Part shown: positions 17,649-25,590 of the stretch, in pieces
How positions within the stretch are numbered: the stretch's first letter is position 1
Layout of the letters: each line of letters begins with the position of its first letter
Assembly (NCBI RefSeq): GCF_000210915.2
Contig: NC_016620.1
Location: 1,488,001-1,552,000 of the forward strand
Reading direction: 5' to 3'
Length of the DNA: 64,000 bases
DNA from: Halobacteriovorax marinus SJ
Lineage (GTDB): Bacteria; Bdellovibrionota; Bacteriovoracia; Bacteriovoracales; Bacteriovoracaceae
Position numbers and translations under genes: made by a program
Notes under the pieces: model-generated
Databases searched by the model: none
Seen by the model: only the letters and a program-made list of their open reading frames with translations
What the model was told of the DNA's origin: nothing

Positions 17649-17674
17649 TGCTATTTAGACATTTTTGTGAAATT
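17631..17674. promoter_or_regulatory. Nine-base inverted repeat, candidate operator
   Basis: AATTTCACA (17631-17639) and TGTGAAATT (17666-17674) are perfect inverted copies separated by 26 bases. They lie between the divergent XRE gene and sufE, next to both predicted -10 elements, a natural place for an operator of the XRE protein. Confidence 0.5.
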
Positions 17675-17713
17675 TTGTTAAAAATCTTACATTTATTTAC
17701 ACCGAGGAATGAT

Positions 17714-18148
17714 ATGAGTGCCATTGGCGATAGAGTAGACTCACTAGTTGAGCAATTTGAGAAATTTTCAAATTGGGAAGATAAGTATAAGGCCATTATT
17801 GGTCTTGGAAAGGAATTAGAGGCCTTACCAGAGGAATATAGATTAGAAGAGAATAAGGTAAAGGGCTGTCAAAGCCAAGTTTGGCTCTACGGTGAACTTA
17901 AAGATGGTAAGGTTTATTTTCACGCAGATAGTGACGCTGCTATTGTTAAAGGAATTATTGCCCTTCTTCTAAAGGTTTACTCTAACGCTACACCTGATGA
18001 GATTCTTGTGACGAAGCCAGACTTCTTAGAGACAATTGGTCTTCGCCAGCATCTTTCTATGAGTAGAGCTAATGGACTTAGTTCAATGGTAAAGCAAATC
18101 TCTGTTTACGCACTAGCGTTTAAAACAAAACTTAGCATGGGACTATAA
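17714..18148 (+). CDS. sufE: SufE-family cysteine desulfuration protein
   Basis: Sulfur-transfer protein that accepts persulfide from a cysteine desulfurase (SufS/CsdA) for Fe-S cluster assembly. The family signature around the acceptor cysteine is present, NKVKGCQSQVWL with Cys52, and the C-terminal half shows GLRQHLSMSRANGL. Start at 17714 is chosen because GAGGA lies just upstream and gives the usual ~144 residues; the open frame to 17615 would add an unrelated tail. hemB begins three bases after its stop, so they form one operon. Could equally be the paralogue CsdE. Confidence 0.88.
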   Translation: MSAIGDRVDSLVEQFEKFSNWEDKYKAIIGLGKELEALPEEYRLEENKVKGCQSQVWLYGELKDGKVYFHADSDAAIVKGIIALLLKVYSNATPDEILVTKPDFLETIGLRQHLSMSRANGLSSMVKQISVYALAFKTKLSMGL

Positions 18149-18150
18149 AG

Positions 18151-19134
18151 ATGATGACCTATAGACCTAGAAGAAATAGAAATTCAAAATCTATTAGAAA
18201 CCTTATCCGTGAAAATGCTCTAACGAGTAATGACCTCATTGCTCCACTCTTTGTTATAGAAGGGGAGAATCAGTCTGTGGCCATTGACTCTATGCCTGGT
18301 CAATATAGATTGAGTATTGATTTACTAGTTAAGGAAGTTGAAGAACTTTGGGAATTAGGTGTTCCATGTGTATCACTCTTTCCTGCTTTAGATGATTCTA
18401 AAAAAGATAAGTACGCAACAGAGTCTTATAATGACGATGGACTTTTTCAAAGGGCCATTAGGGCGGTAAAGAAAGCTTGTCCAGAAATACTCGTGATGAG
18501 TGATGTGGCCATGGACCCGTATTCTAGTGATGGTCATGATGGAGTTGTCTCCGATGATGGAGAAATTTTAAACGATGAGACACTAGAAATTTTGGCAAAG
18601 ATGTCCCTCTCTCAGGCCAAGGCCGGAAGTGATATTATTGGCCCTTCTGATATGATGGATGGAAGAATTGGTTATATTAGAGACGCACTTGATGAAGCAG
18701 GATTCACTAATACAATTATTATGTCTTACACTGCTAAGTATGCCTCTGCATTCTATGGCCCATTTAGAGACGCTCTAGATTCAGCGCCTAAATCGGGAGA
18801 TAAGAAGACTTATCAAATGGACTTTGCCAATAAGAGAGAGGCCATAAGAGAAACAATTTTAGATGAGCAAGAGGGAGCAGATATTCTCATGGTAAAGCCA
18901 GGGATTAGTTACCTCGATATTATTAGCGATATGAGATCTAATACAACTCTTCCTATTGCTGCTTATAACGTTAGTGGAGAATACGCCATGGTAAAGGCGG
19001 CAGATGAAAAGGGTTGGATTGACGGTGAAGCTGTAATGATGGAGATGTTAACTTCATTCAAAAGAGCGGGCTGTGATATGATCCTTACTTATTTTGCGAA
19101 AGAAGCTGCGACTCTTCTGAGAGCGAATAGATAG
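18151..19134 (+). CDS. hemB: Delta-aminolevulinic acid dehydratase (porphobilinogen synthase)
   Basis: Condenses two 5-aminolevulinate molecules to porphobilinogen in heme synthesis. Both active-site lysines are visible, Lys196 in SYTAKYAS and Lys249 in ILMVKPG. The metal site reads DVAMDPYSSDGHDG (118-131), lacking the three cysteines of zinc-dependent enzymes such as E. coli HemB, so this is the magnesium-type enzyme. 327 residues is normal. The gene follows sufE by two bases. Its stop codon lies inside a perfect hairpin shared with the facing protease gene. Confidence 0.96.
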   Translation: MMTYRPRRNRNSKSIRNLIRENALTSNDLIAPLFVIEGENQSVAIDSMPGQYRLSIDLLVKEVEELWELGVPCVSLFPALDDSKKDKYATESYNDDGLFQRAIRAVKKACPEILVMSDVAMDPYSSDGHDGVVSDDGEILNDETLEILAKMSLSQAKAGSDIIGPSDMMDGRIGYIRDALDEAGFTNTIIMSYTAKYASAFYGPFRDALDSAPKSGDKKTYQMDFANKREAIRETILDEQEGADILMVKPGISYLDIISDMRSNTTLPIAAYNVSGEYAMVKAADEKGWIDGEAVMMEMLTSFKRAGCDMILTYFAKEAATLLRANR

Positions 19135-19153
19135 TCCTTTGGGACTATCTATT
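19126..19153. terminator. Perfect 12-bp hairpin containing both convergent stop codons
   Basis: AATAGATAGTCC (19126-19137), loop TTTG, GGACTATCTATT (19142-19153). The TAG of hemB (19132-19134) and the TAG of the facing protease gene (19145-19147, reverse strand) are in opposite arms. No T-run follows in either direction, so it is terminator-like rather than a textbook intrinsic terminator. Confidence 0.75.
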
Positions 19154-20089
19154 ATGTCTTTCATATGACTTTTGAATTTCCTGCTCTAAATTATCAACTT
19201 TTAAAATTCTAAAAACTTTCTCATCAGACTCTTTAGATTTATTCTTATAGTGAATTGACCTTAGACAATCTTCACCTGTGTAATAAAAGTCTTTCTTACC
19301 CTGAATAAGAATTCCTTCAACATCTCCAGTCTCCTCATTAAAAACTGGTGAGCCACTATTTCCAATATAGGTATCAGTATTAGTGACAAAGTAATTCTTT
19401 CTCTTTTTGAGAGACGTTATAGGATGAATTAAATCCGCAAATTTAAAGCCACTGACTTTTGCACCGTCAGCAATTTTTAAAGGAAGACCAACCGGATGTC
19501 CAATGACGATTAGAGGAGTGTTACGCTTCACTTTTCCATCTCGTCTAAGCTTAAGAGGCTCTCGGTTTGTGACTTCTCTATCTAATTGAATAAGAGCATA
19601 GTCCTTAACATTCACTGTATTAGTATTAAGTTTTCTATCGATAAGCTTTTTACACGAATAGGCATTGTCTTTATTAATTGCTTGTGTTCCTTTCGTATAG
19701 TCAAAGATCCAAGTATTTTGCTTACATTGAGTCTCATCGTTAATACAGTGACCCGCTGTAAGAAGAAGATCCGGCCCTACTAAAAAGGCAGTACAAGTTG
19801 GAAGAGGAATTTGATCACTAAAGCGCTCTTCTTTGCACACATTATAGTAGAGCTGCATAGAGAGTTTCTTAAAGTTTAAAACTTCTGAATTGTCTTGGGA
19901 TTGAGTTAACTTCTTATTCCATACCATACCAGCTACGGAGCTGGCCGCTGAGCTAAATCTTTGATCAGAGAATTCCTCACTCTCAACACGATTATCGATT
20001 CCGTATACGACCTTAGGTGCATCTGCAAATGAAGAAGAAATAGTGATGTAAATAAATAATATTACTGAAAAACAGCGCTTAAATGTCAT
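19145..20089 (-). CDS. Secreted trypsin-like serine protease
   Basis: 314 residues with a signal peptide (MTFKRCFSVILFIYITISSS). The chymotrypsin-fold triad is intact: His114 (LLLTAGHC), Asp163 (VKDYALIQL) and Ser245 (IGNSGSPVF). A ~70-residue segment between the signal peptide and the catalytic domain may be a propeptide. The GNSGSP form and V8/Glu-specific-like layout resemble exported bacterial trypsin-like peptidases. It is distinct in sequence from the protease at 6642. Expected site is periplasm or outside the cell; substrate unknown. Confidence 0.87.
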   Translation of the reverse strand: MTFKRCFSVILFIYITISSSFADAPKVVYGIDNRVESEEFSDQRFSSAASSVAGMVWNKKLTQSQDNSEVLNFKKLSMQLYYNVCKEERFSDQIPLPTCTAFLVGPDLLLTAGHCINDETQCKQNTWIFDYTKGTQAINKDNAYSCKKLIDRKLNTNTVNVKDYALIQLDREVTNREPLKLRRDGKVKRNTPLIVIGHPVGLPLKIADGAKVSGFKFADLIHPITSLKKRKNYFVTNTDTYIGNSGSPVFNEETGDVEGILIQGKKDFYYTGEDCLRSIHYKNKSKESDEKVFRILKVDNLEQEIQKSYERHNR

Positions 20090-20221
20090 TGATCCTCCGA
20101 AGCCAGAATTGTAGATGAAGTCAAAATTCCAAACAATGCTATGTGTAATGTTTTCTTCGAGAGAACTTATTGACTAAGAGCTAAGTCTTGATTTTTACTT
20201 ATACATTCACGGAGTTTGCAA

Positions 20222-20938
20222 ATGATATTTTCAAAGAAAATTACAGTACGTCCATTATTTGAAAAAGAGTCCTCAACTTACACTTATCTTATTTACGATA
20301 ACGAGACTTTGGACGCGATCATCATTGACCCTGTAAAGGAAACATTGCAAAGAGATGTGAACCTCATAACTGAGTTAGGCCTAAAGCTGCAGTGGATTTT
20401 AGAAACTCATATTCACGCAGACCATATAACTAGTGCCTTTGATCTTCACACTAAATTTGGAGCAACAATTGGGTTAAGTAATCACGCCATTGTTGATTGT
20501 GTTCAAGCAAAGTGCTTGAATGACGGTGAAGAAATTCAAGTGAGCAACGATCTAGCTTTTAAGTTCATTGAAACTCCAGGTCATACTAATTGTTCAGCTT
20601 GTATTCTTATTGATAACTTTCTCTTTAGTGGGGATACACTTTTAATTAGAGGGTGTGGCAGAACTGATTTTCAACAAGGCTCTAATGAATCCCTCTTTAA
20701 AAGTGTAAGAGAAAAGCTCTTTACTTTAGGTGATGAGACAATAGTTCTACCGGGTCATAATTATAAGGGAGAGTTCTTTTCAACTATAGGTGAGGAGAAG
20801 AGTTTCAACCCTAGACTAAAGATGGATAATAGTTTTGAGCAATTCGCAGAAATTATGGATAACCTCAAGCTTGCTGCGCCAAAGAAGATTGATATCGCAC
20901 TAGCTGGTAATAAGTACTGTGGAAGGGAGCAAGTCTAA
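20222..20938 (+). CDS. MBL-fold hydrolase, persulfide dioxygenase (ETHE1)-like
   Basis: Metallo-beta-lactamase-fold protein with THIHADHIT (His63, His65, Asp67, His68), His121 (TPGHTN), Asp138 (FSGDTL) and His179 (LPGHNY). The segment GCGRTDFQQG is characteristic of ETHE1-type sulfur (glutathione persulfide) dioxygenases, which bind a single iron and oxidise persulfide to sulfite. Start at ATG 20222 is preferred over the TTG at 20216, given CGGAG at normal distance. The next gene starts by TAATG overlap. Proximity to sufE (sulfur transfer) is suggestive but they are not in one operon. A hydroxyacylglutathione hydrolase role is less likely. Confidence 0.82.
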   Translation: MIFSKKITVRPLFEKESSTYTYLIYDNETLDAIIIDPVKETLQRDVNLITELGLKLQWILETHIHADHITSAFDLHTKFGATIGLSNHAIVDCVQAKCLNDGEEIQVSNDLAFKFIETPGHTNCSACILIDNFLFSGDTLLIRGCGRTDFQQGSNESLFKSVREKLFTLGDETIVLPGHNYKGEFFSTIGEEKSFNPRLKMDNSFEQFAEIMDNLKLAAPKKIDIALAGNKYCGREQV

Positions 20939-21462
20939 TGAAATTACTTCTTCCTCTTCTATTGCTCATGCTTGGTCAAAATCTATGGGCCAAAGAATAT
21001 ATAATCAAAGATAAGAAAACTTCTTTAAAGGTTAATGTTAAAACTCCAAATGAGTTTGAAGCCAAAGAAAAATTTCTAAATACTCCACTTTTGATTTGGA
21101 GTAAGGAGCTTAAGCACCATGGACCAAGTGTTGCTCTCTTTCCTTTAAATAAACTTCCTAAGCATGCTCTTTCTAAGGGCGCGCAAAAGAGTAACTTTGA
21201 CTCCTTTCAAAAAAACAATAGAGAGAATCTTGGAACTCTTAAGGCGAGTGAGCTAAACTTCTCAGCTCCAAAGTTGGAAAAGGATAGAGTTATCTACTCT
21301 TATAATTATATTCTACCTGGAAATATAAAAGTCTACGCTCTAGATATTTTAAAAGAATGTAAGAGTGGTGGGCTCAAGATTAAAAGCGTTATTAGAAGTA
21401 AGGACCATAAGAAGTACGGATCCATAATCAATGAATTGATTAATGGTATTAGTTGTAAATAG
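20938..21462 (+). CDS. Exported protein of unknown function
   Basis: 174 residues with a signal peptide (MKLLLPLLLLMLGQNLWA). The mature part is basic and has no motif I recognise; two cysteines close to the C-terminus (KECKSG and the terminal SCK) could form a disulfide. Start overlaps the stop of the MBL gene (TAATG at 20936-20940), so it is translated with it. Ends in a short hairpin with the facing small ORF. Confidence 0.65.
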   Translation: MKLLLPLLLLMLGQNLWAKEYIIKDKKTSLKVNVKTPNEFEAKEKFLNTPLLIWSKELKHHGPSVALFPLNKLPKHALSKGAQKSNFDSFQKNNRENLGTLKASELNFSAPKLEKDRVIYSYNYILPGNIKVYALDILKECKSGGLKIKSVIRSKDHKKYGSIINELINGISCK

Positions 21463-21476
21463 ACTTTTTCAGTCTA
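21460..21476. terminator. Short hairpin containing both convergent stop codons
   Basis: TAGACT (21460-21465), loop TTTTC, AGTCTA (21471-21476). The forward gene's TAG (21460-21462) and the reverse small ORF's TAG (21474-21476) form the base of the same six-pair stem. Confidence 0.55.
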
Positions 21477-21590
21477 CTTTCTGGCCTTAACTTTTACAGG
21501 GACGCGACTTTTTTCTAGGTCTCTTTGTCTCTTTAGTTCAATGGCCATGGCCGATCCAAAAATAATTCCTGCGATAATAACGATTTCCAT
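21474..21590 (-). CDS. Small 38-residue membrane protein
   Basis: A 38-codon frame with an ideal ribosome binding site (AGGAGG four bases before the ATG). The peptide starts MEIVIIAGIIFGSAMAIELK, one hydrophobic helix, followed by a strongly basic tail (RQRDLEKSRVPVKVKARK). That topology fits an inner-membrane small protein with a cytosolic basic tail. The stop codon shares a hairpin with the facing exported-protein gene. No family recognised; it is the best-supported short ORF in the window. Confidence 0.72.
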   Translation of the reverse strand: MEIVIIAGIIFGSAMAIELKRQRDLEKSRVPVKVKARK

Positions 21591-21840
21591 GGGGCCTCCT
21601 CTTAGTTCGCTATTCTATTATAGCGTATATTCAAACTTTTCGACAGCTGGCCTCGATTTGTTAACGAAATAGATTAAAAATGAAAGTATTTGAAAGTTTT
21701 TGCCAATAAAATATGGCGAATTTCACCTTTTTTGGCCCTAGGGTAGAATTTATTTTTATTGATTTCTTTCTCTTTGCACCTTTTGAGATTTAAAAAATAT
21801 TGCTATTATTGATAAATATCTAATTTTTCAAAGGCAAAGA

Positions 21841-23265
21841 ATGAGTTTTAATCTTCCTCTAAATCCTGAGCAGAAGGCCCTGGAGATCAATTTAAACGAT
21901 AAAATTTATGGAACTATTGCAGAGATTGGTGCAGGTCAAGAAGTCGCAAGATACTTCTTTAGGGCCGGTGGTGCTGCTGGAACCATTGCAAAGACGATCT
22001 CTGCCTATGACATGATTGTCTCGGATACGATTTATGGAAAGGAAAAGAGTGGGCGCTATGTCTGCGAAGATAGATTACATAAAATGCTTGATCGCGAATA
22101 TGATCAGCTAGAAGCCAGACTTAGAGAGACGAGAGGAAAGGATACGCAATTCTTTGCTTTTGCTGACACTGTCGCTGCGAAGAGCTTTAAGAGTACTGGT
22201 GATGGTCATGGTTGGCTTGGTGTTAAGTTTCAGCACAAGAAGGGAGCCAAACCAAGTGAATGTATTATTCACGTAAGACTTAAAGATAAAGAGAATCTTC
22301 AACAACAAGAGGTCTTAGGAATCATTGGTGTTAACCTTATTTACGCTTGTTTTAATCATGCCTGCGATTCTATTTCTTTTGCGAACTCTCTTGAGGAGAG
22401 ATTAACTAGTGAGCGAATTGAAATTGATATGATTAGAGTTTGTGGTGACGCTTTTAAGAATGTGGACAATAGAGTCCTCTCTCTTGAATTTGTTAAGAGA
22501 AATTTCTGTAAGGCCATAATGTTTGATTCAGATGGATCTGCTGTACAAGCAACAGATGCTCTCTATAAGAAGAACGTTCTCGTCTGTCGTGGGAGCTTTA
22601 GACCGCCTACTTATGTGAATATGGATATGCTCGATACAGGGCTTAGAAAATTTGAAACTGACCTTGAAGCTGAAGAGCAGAAAAATATTATGGTACTTCC
22701 TGAGATCAGTATGTCTAAGCTTAAAGAAAGAGGTGAGGTGGATAACGCTGACTTCCTCGCACGAGTAGATATTCTTGCGGCCCTAGGACACAAAGTTCTC
22801 ATCACGAGTTTTGAAAACTTCTTTGAGTTAAATACATATCTTGAAACATATTCCAGAAAGAATGTTTCATTTGTTCTAGGTGTATATAATCTTGAAGAGA
22901 TTTTTGATCTTCAAAAATATGAGAGTTACTCTTTTGGCCCACTGGCCGGAATAGGCGCGCTCTTTGGTAAGAAAACTAAGCTCTATGTCTATCCTGGGCA
23001 TGACGAAGAGAACCCAGCTGAGATGATTACAATTGAAAAAATTAAAGTTGATAAGAAATTAACTTTCTTATTAATGTATCTTATGGAAAATGGGCTTCTC
23101 GTTGATATCGAAGACTACAACGAAAATTACAGTACGATTTGGTCAAGAACCGTACTTAGTATGATTCAAGATGGAGTTGACGGTTGGGAAGAGATGGTTC
23201 CTCCTCTTGTCTCTAAGACTGTGAAGAAGAAGTGTCTCTTTGGCGCAACTAAGTGTGATATTTAA
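21841..23265 (+). CDS. Conserved cytosolic protein of unknown function (474 residues)
   Basis: No signal peptide or membrane segment. The opening IYGTIAEIGAGQEVARYFF followed by AAGTIAKTISAYDMIVSD and YGKEKSGRYVCEDRL is a strongly conserved block that I recognise from a widespread bacterial family usually given unreliable labels (such as TonB-dependent receptor or nicotinate-nucleotide adenylyltransferase); the sequence shows neither beta-barrel nor nucleotidyltransferase motifs. A C-terminal ETYSRKNVSFVLGVYNL region and KKTKLYVYPG are also well formed. Function unknown. The single-domain response regulator 76 bases downstream may be co-transcribed. Confidence 0.75.
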   Translation: MSFNLPLNPEQKALEINLNDKIYGTIAEIGAGQEVARYFFRAGGAAGTIAKTISAYDMIVSDTIYGKEKSGRYVCEDRLHKMLDREYDQLEARLRETRGKDTQFFAFADTVAAKSFKSTGDGHGWLGVKFQHKKGAKPSECIIHVRLKDKENLQQQEVLGIIGVNLIYACFNHACDSISFANSLEERLTSERIEIDMIRVCGDAFKNVDNRVLSLEFVKRNFCKAIMFDSDGSAVQATDALYKKNVLVCRGSFRPPTYVNMDMLDTGLRKFETDLEAEEQKNIMVLPEISMSKLKERGEVDNADFLARVDILAALGHKVLITSFENFFELNTYLETYSRKNVSFVLGVYNLEEIFDLQKYESYSFGPLAGIGALFGKKTKLYVYPGHDEENPAEMITIEKIKVDKKLTFLLMYLMENGLLVDIEDYNENYSTIWSRTVLSMIQDGVDGWEEMVPPLVSKTVKKKCLFGATKCDI

Positions 23266-23341
23266 ATCTTGAAGAGATCTTAAGTTAGGCCTGTGAATTT
23301 TATTTCCGAATAATTACTAAAATAATTGATGGGAATAATTT

Positions 23342-23746
23342 ATGGAAAAGAATCAGCTCGATTGTCTTATTATTGATGATGACCCAGGTATCTGTAGGGT
23401 TCTAAAATCTTATTGTGAAAATCTAGGTGTCTTTAGGCATATCATCATTGCTGGTGATGGAGTGCTTGGCTGTAATAAATTAAGAAATCAAAAATTTGGA
23501 CTTATTCTTCTCGATGTCAATATGCCAAAGAAGAGTGGTCTCGATGTCATTAATGAGCTTGGTACAGATCAGCTCAACCGAATAGAAGATGTAATTATAG
23601 TCTCGGGTGAGTTAGATAAAGATAAAATCACATCTATCCTTGGTAGTGGTGTTAAGAACTTCATTATTAAGCCCTTTAAAGAAGAGCAATTTCAAGAGAA
23701 AGTTCTTCCAATTATTAAGAAGAACTTCTCAAAGAATTCAAAGTGA
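23342..23746 (+). CDS. Single-domain response regulator
   Basis: 134 residues consisting of one receiver domain and nothing else. Acidic pair in LIIDDDPG, phospho-acceptor Asp in LILLDVNMPKKSG (about residue 59), Ser/Thr switch in IIVSGE, and Lys in IIKPFK are all present. Such CheY-like proteins act through protein contacts instead of DNA binding. No cognate kinase adjoins it. The 3' end overlaps the facing mscS gene by nine bases. Confidence 0.9.
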   Translation: MEKNQLDCLIIDDDPGICRVLKSYCENLGVFRHIIIAGDGVLGCNKLRNQKFGLILLDVNMPKKSGLDVINELGTDQLNRIEDVIIVSGELDKDKITSILGSGVKNFIIKPFKEEQFQEKVLPIIKKNFSKNSK

Positions 23747-25450
23747 AATTTCATCACTTGTGATTTTTCCACTCCTATGGTGTTTTGTGCTAATAGGAGT
23801 CTCAGTTATTCCCTTTGCCAATTCCTTACCATAGACTAGCGCCTCAAAGTCACAATTCTCCTTGGCCTTCTGTTCTTCATTAAAGAGATGAAGAGTCTGT
23901 GTTGGGAAGGCGAAGTCAATTCCAAGCTCTCTACCAAGTCTTAGAATATCAATGAGTAATCTATGTCTCTCTTGAAGCTCCGCACTCCAATCTGGTACAC
24001 GCCAAAAGAGATAGACTAGAATCTCTAGACTAGAATCACCCATTCCGTTGAAGTAGACGTGAAAGTAATCCTTCCTAGTCCACTTGTGAGAGAGAATAAT
24101 TTGTCTAATTCCCTCACAGAAAGCTTCAATTTTTTCAACTGGAGTATCGTATTGAGCACCCAATTTCGTTGTATATCTTCTGTAGGTTCTCTTTCCTAAA
24201 TTATCTACAGTCGCATTTGTAAGTGATCCGTTTGGGAGGGTGATAATTGAGTCATAAAAAGTTTTAATTCGCGTAGATCTAAGTCCAACTTCAATAACGG
24301 TTCCCTCAGTCTTTGAATCAACAACGATCCAATCTCCAATACTAAAAGGTCTATCAATTAGAACTGTGAGCGAGCCAAAGAGGTTAGAGATCGTATCCTT
24401 TGCTGCTAGAGCAAAAGCAATACCACCGATCCCTAGACCGGCCAAGATATTCTTCATATCTAGAGTTAGTGAGTCCCCAATAAAGATGATTCCAAAACAA
24501 TACACAAGAAACTTGGCAGATTTTCTAATGAGCGGAATGAGCACATCATCAAATTTATTCTCTGACTCCAACGCCTTCTTTTCTAGGTACTGACAAATGA
24601 CATCAATGATCTGTGTAATAGTAAAGACACTTGCAATTGTGAAAGCAATATAGCCAATTCGAAGTAATGGTCCAAGTATCGTGTCCGGAAGCTCTAGAAA
24701 CTCTAGTCCAAATATCCAGAAAATGGAAAAGAAGAAAAATCCCTGTGGAGAGAAGAAGCCCTCTCTCTTTTGTGTAAAGTGTATATTTTGGCTTTCAAAG
24801 ATTGACTTGATTCTTGCTATGATTATAAGTCGAATAAGCTTCTCTAAGATATGCCCAAAGAAGACTAAGGCAAAGAGGGCGATCCACTGGCCATTGAGAA
24901 TAAGAAATGATCTCTGAGAAGTCCAACTTGGAAAGAATGATTTAAACTTCTCCTTCCATGACTTGAGTTCAATAACACCCTTGGCGACATTATTTGAGCG
25001 TACACTCTTTTCAAAGTCTTCGATACTAGAGAGAGTCTGAGGTGTGAATCTCCACATCTTATCACTATCTCTTGCAATAGATATCTCTAGGAATATTTCA
25101 TTTCCATGATCAATAATTCTCTCTTTCTTGTAGATCCAAAGATTTGAATCTTTCATTTTATCTGGAATCTTCGCTATATTTATATACTCCAGACGGTCTA
25201 ATGTATTGATCAGTCTCTTGGCCGCTAACTTAGCTGTCGAAACTCTAGAGGTCTGATCTAGCTGACTTGTGTTTAGGGCCTTTATGGCCAGATTAAGACC
25301 TTCTTGATCACCTTTTTTAAAACCTTTCATAGTTTTTAAAAAGTAATTCATCGTAGATCTTGGTGACTCTAAAGTTGGTGCAGGATAGTTAGAGGCAAGC
25401 AAGTTAAATTGAGTAAAAAGACAGAGTATAAGAATAATTTTTTTCAACAT
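23738..25450 (-). CDS. MscS-family mechanosensitive ion channel
   Basis: 570 residues: signal peptide (MLKKIILILCLFTQFNLLAS), a ~170-residue periplasmic domain, several membrane helices between about 185 and 340, then the MscS core. The pore helix and beta domain are clear: LGIGGIAFALAAKDTISNLF, then GSLTVLIDRPFSIGDWI and TRIKTFYDSIITLPNGSL. The C-terminal alpha/beta cytosolic domain follows. The long exported N-terminal domain makes it a large-type MscS relative. Role: release of solutes on hypo-osmotic shock. It has no close operon partner. Confidence 0.92.
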   Translation of the reverse strand: MLKKIILILCLFTQFNLLASNYPAPTLESPRSTMNYFLKTMKGFKKGDQEGLNLAIKALNTSQLDQTSRVSTAKLAAKRLINTLDRLEYINIAKIPDKMKDSNLWIYKKERIIDHGNEIFLEISIARDSDKMWRFTPQTLSSIEDFEKSVRSNNVAKGVIELKSWKEKFKSFFPSWTSQRSFLILNGQWIALFALVFFGHILEKLIRLIIIARIKSIFESQNIHFTQKREGFFSPQGFFFFSIFWIFGLEFLELPDTILGPLLRIGYIAFTIASVFTITQIIDVICQYLEKKALESENKFDDVLIPLIRKSAKFLVYCFGIIFIGDSLTLDMKNILAGLGIGGIAFALAAKDTISNLFGSLTVLIDRPFSIGDWIVVDSKTEGTVIEVGLRSTRIKTFYDSIITLPNGSLTNATVDNLGKRTYRRYTTKLGAQYDTPVEKIEAFCEGIRQIILSHKWTRKDYFHVYFNGMGDSSLEILVYLFWRVPDWSAELQERHRLLIDILRLGRELGIDFAFPTQTLHLFNEEQKAKENCDFEALVYGKELAKGITETPISTKHHRSGKITSDEISL

Positions 25451-25590
25451 TTATAAACCTTAAGCATTAGAATTTATCTTATTTTAAGGGGGAAAAAGGG
25501 CATTGAAAACAAAAAATCTAGGGCCACCCTTGACGAATCTCATATCGATATCATCTTTATTAGGAGAAATAATGGAACGAAGGAGTTTCT

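Noticed and set aside
25500-25590. Heat-shock (RpoH-type or CIRCE) element upstream of clpB
   Set aside because: A CTTGACG with TATCAT at 13 bases is only a loose match, and no TTAGCACTC inverted repeat is present.
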